Shown: positions 54,074-54,318 of the stretch, piece by piece | Numbering within the stretch: position 1 is the stretch's first letter | How the letters are laid out: the number at the start of each line of letters is the position of its first letter | DNA from: Oerskovia enterophila | GTDB lineage: Bacteria > Actinomycetota > Actinomycetes > Actinomycetales > Cellulomonadaceae | DNA: 54,318 nucleotides | Assembly: GCF_001692445.1 (NCBI RefSeq) | Contig: NZ_MAQA01000035.1 | Coordinates: forward strand, 1 to 54,318 | Reading direction: 5' to 3' | Position numbers and translations under genes: made by a program | Notes under the pieces: generated by a model | What the model saw: only the letters and a program-made list of their open reading frames with translations | Databases searched by the model: none | What the model was told of the DNA's origin: nothing

Positions 54074-54318
54074 AGAGAAGTTGCCCCGAGTGAAGTCCTG
54101 GAAACGGGTTGGAGTCGGTGCGTGTCGGTTGCTTGAGAACTCAACAGTGTGCTTGATAGTTAATGCCAATTGTCCTGCATGGGCGCATGGTGTGCACCTT
54201 CGGTGTGTGTTGTGTGTTCGTGTTGAGACTTCTTATTTGGTATGAATTGAAAACGTCATGTTTTCGGTTTGTAGCCATGATTATGGACCTTCGGGTCCGC
54301 TTCGTATGGTTGTTAGCC
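54074..54318 (+). promoter_or_regulatory. Leader of an rRNA operon (16S begins beyond the window)
   Basis: The base composition turns clearly AT-richer from about 54100. TTGCTTGAGAACTCAACAG at 54129-54147 resembles the boxA/antitermination leader found before actinobacterial 16S genes. A short hairpin GGACC-TTCG-GGTCC lies at 54285-54298. No 16S 5' sequence (AGAGTTTGATC) is reached, so the rRNA gene itself is outside. Confidence 0.75.

Overview
The window is high-GC DNA (except its last ~260 bases) with GC-biased codons, many GTG starts, leaderless promoters and actinobacterial gene families. This points to an actinobacterium. A Rex-controlled bifunctional AdhE, a GH65 phosphorylase and large secreted carbohydrate-active proteins suggest a facultatively anaerobic, polysaccharide-degrading Micrococcales member, such as the Cellulomonas/Oerskovia/Cellulosimicrobium group. 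That placement is an inference from content, not from a marker gene; the ribosomal RNA itself lies just beyond the right edge.

Left part (1-13.8 kb), mostly housekeeping and central metabolism: a beta-phosphoglucomutase/GH65 phosphorylase pair, a prolyl oligopeptidase (minus strand), adhE behind a near-perfect Rex operator, ligA, and a divergent pair of a DapA-like aldolase and a MetE-like zinc protein of unknown role.

Centre (13.8-49.7 kb), a large sugar-utilisation island. A cytoplasmic ThuA protein and a ROK repressor face right-going operons. Operon A has a sugar ABC ATPase, permease, binding lipoprotein, a Gfo/Idh/MocA dehydrogenase and a 1840-aa secreted ThuA/quinoprotein-dehydrogenase multidomain protein (giant 1), followed by a small membrane-anchored protein and a TIM-barrel isomerase. 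Operon B has a Gfo/Idh/MocA dehydrogenase, ABC ATPase, two permeases, binding lipoprotein, a ketose 3-epimerase-type protein and giant 2 (2022 aa). A single-span membrane protein and giant 3 (1850 aa, with a DUF1080/3-keto-disaccharide hydrolase domain) complete it. The same 24-bp motif (CTTnTG-N12-CAnAAG) overlaps the -35 elements of both operon promoters and lies upstream of the ROK gene, which ties the island into one predicted regulon. Domain content (ThuA, DUF1080, Gfo/Idh/MocA, TIM-barrel isomerases, quinoprotein propeller) fits oxidative glycoside breakdown through 3-keto sugars rather than classical hydrolysis. I regard this as the main discovery candidate.

Right part (49.7-54.3 kb): a GNAT acetyltransferase, a DUF1059 protein, the 5-oxoprolinase genes pxpA and a fused pxpB-pxpC, then a multi-promoter AT-richer leader of an rRNA operon whose 16S gene starts beyond the window. 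No tRNA, insertion sequence, phage gene or CRISPR array was seen.
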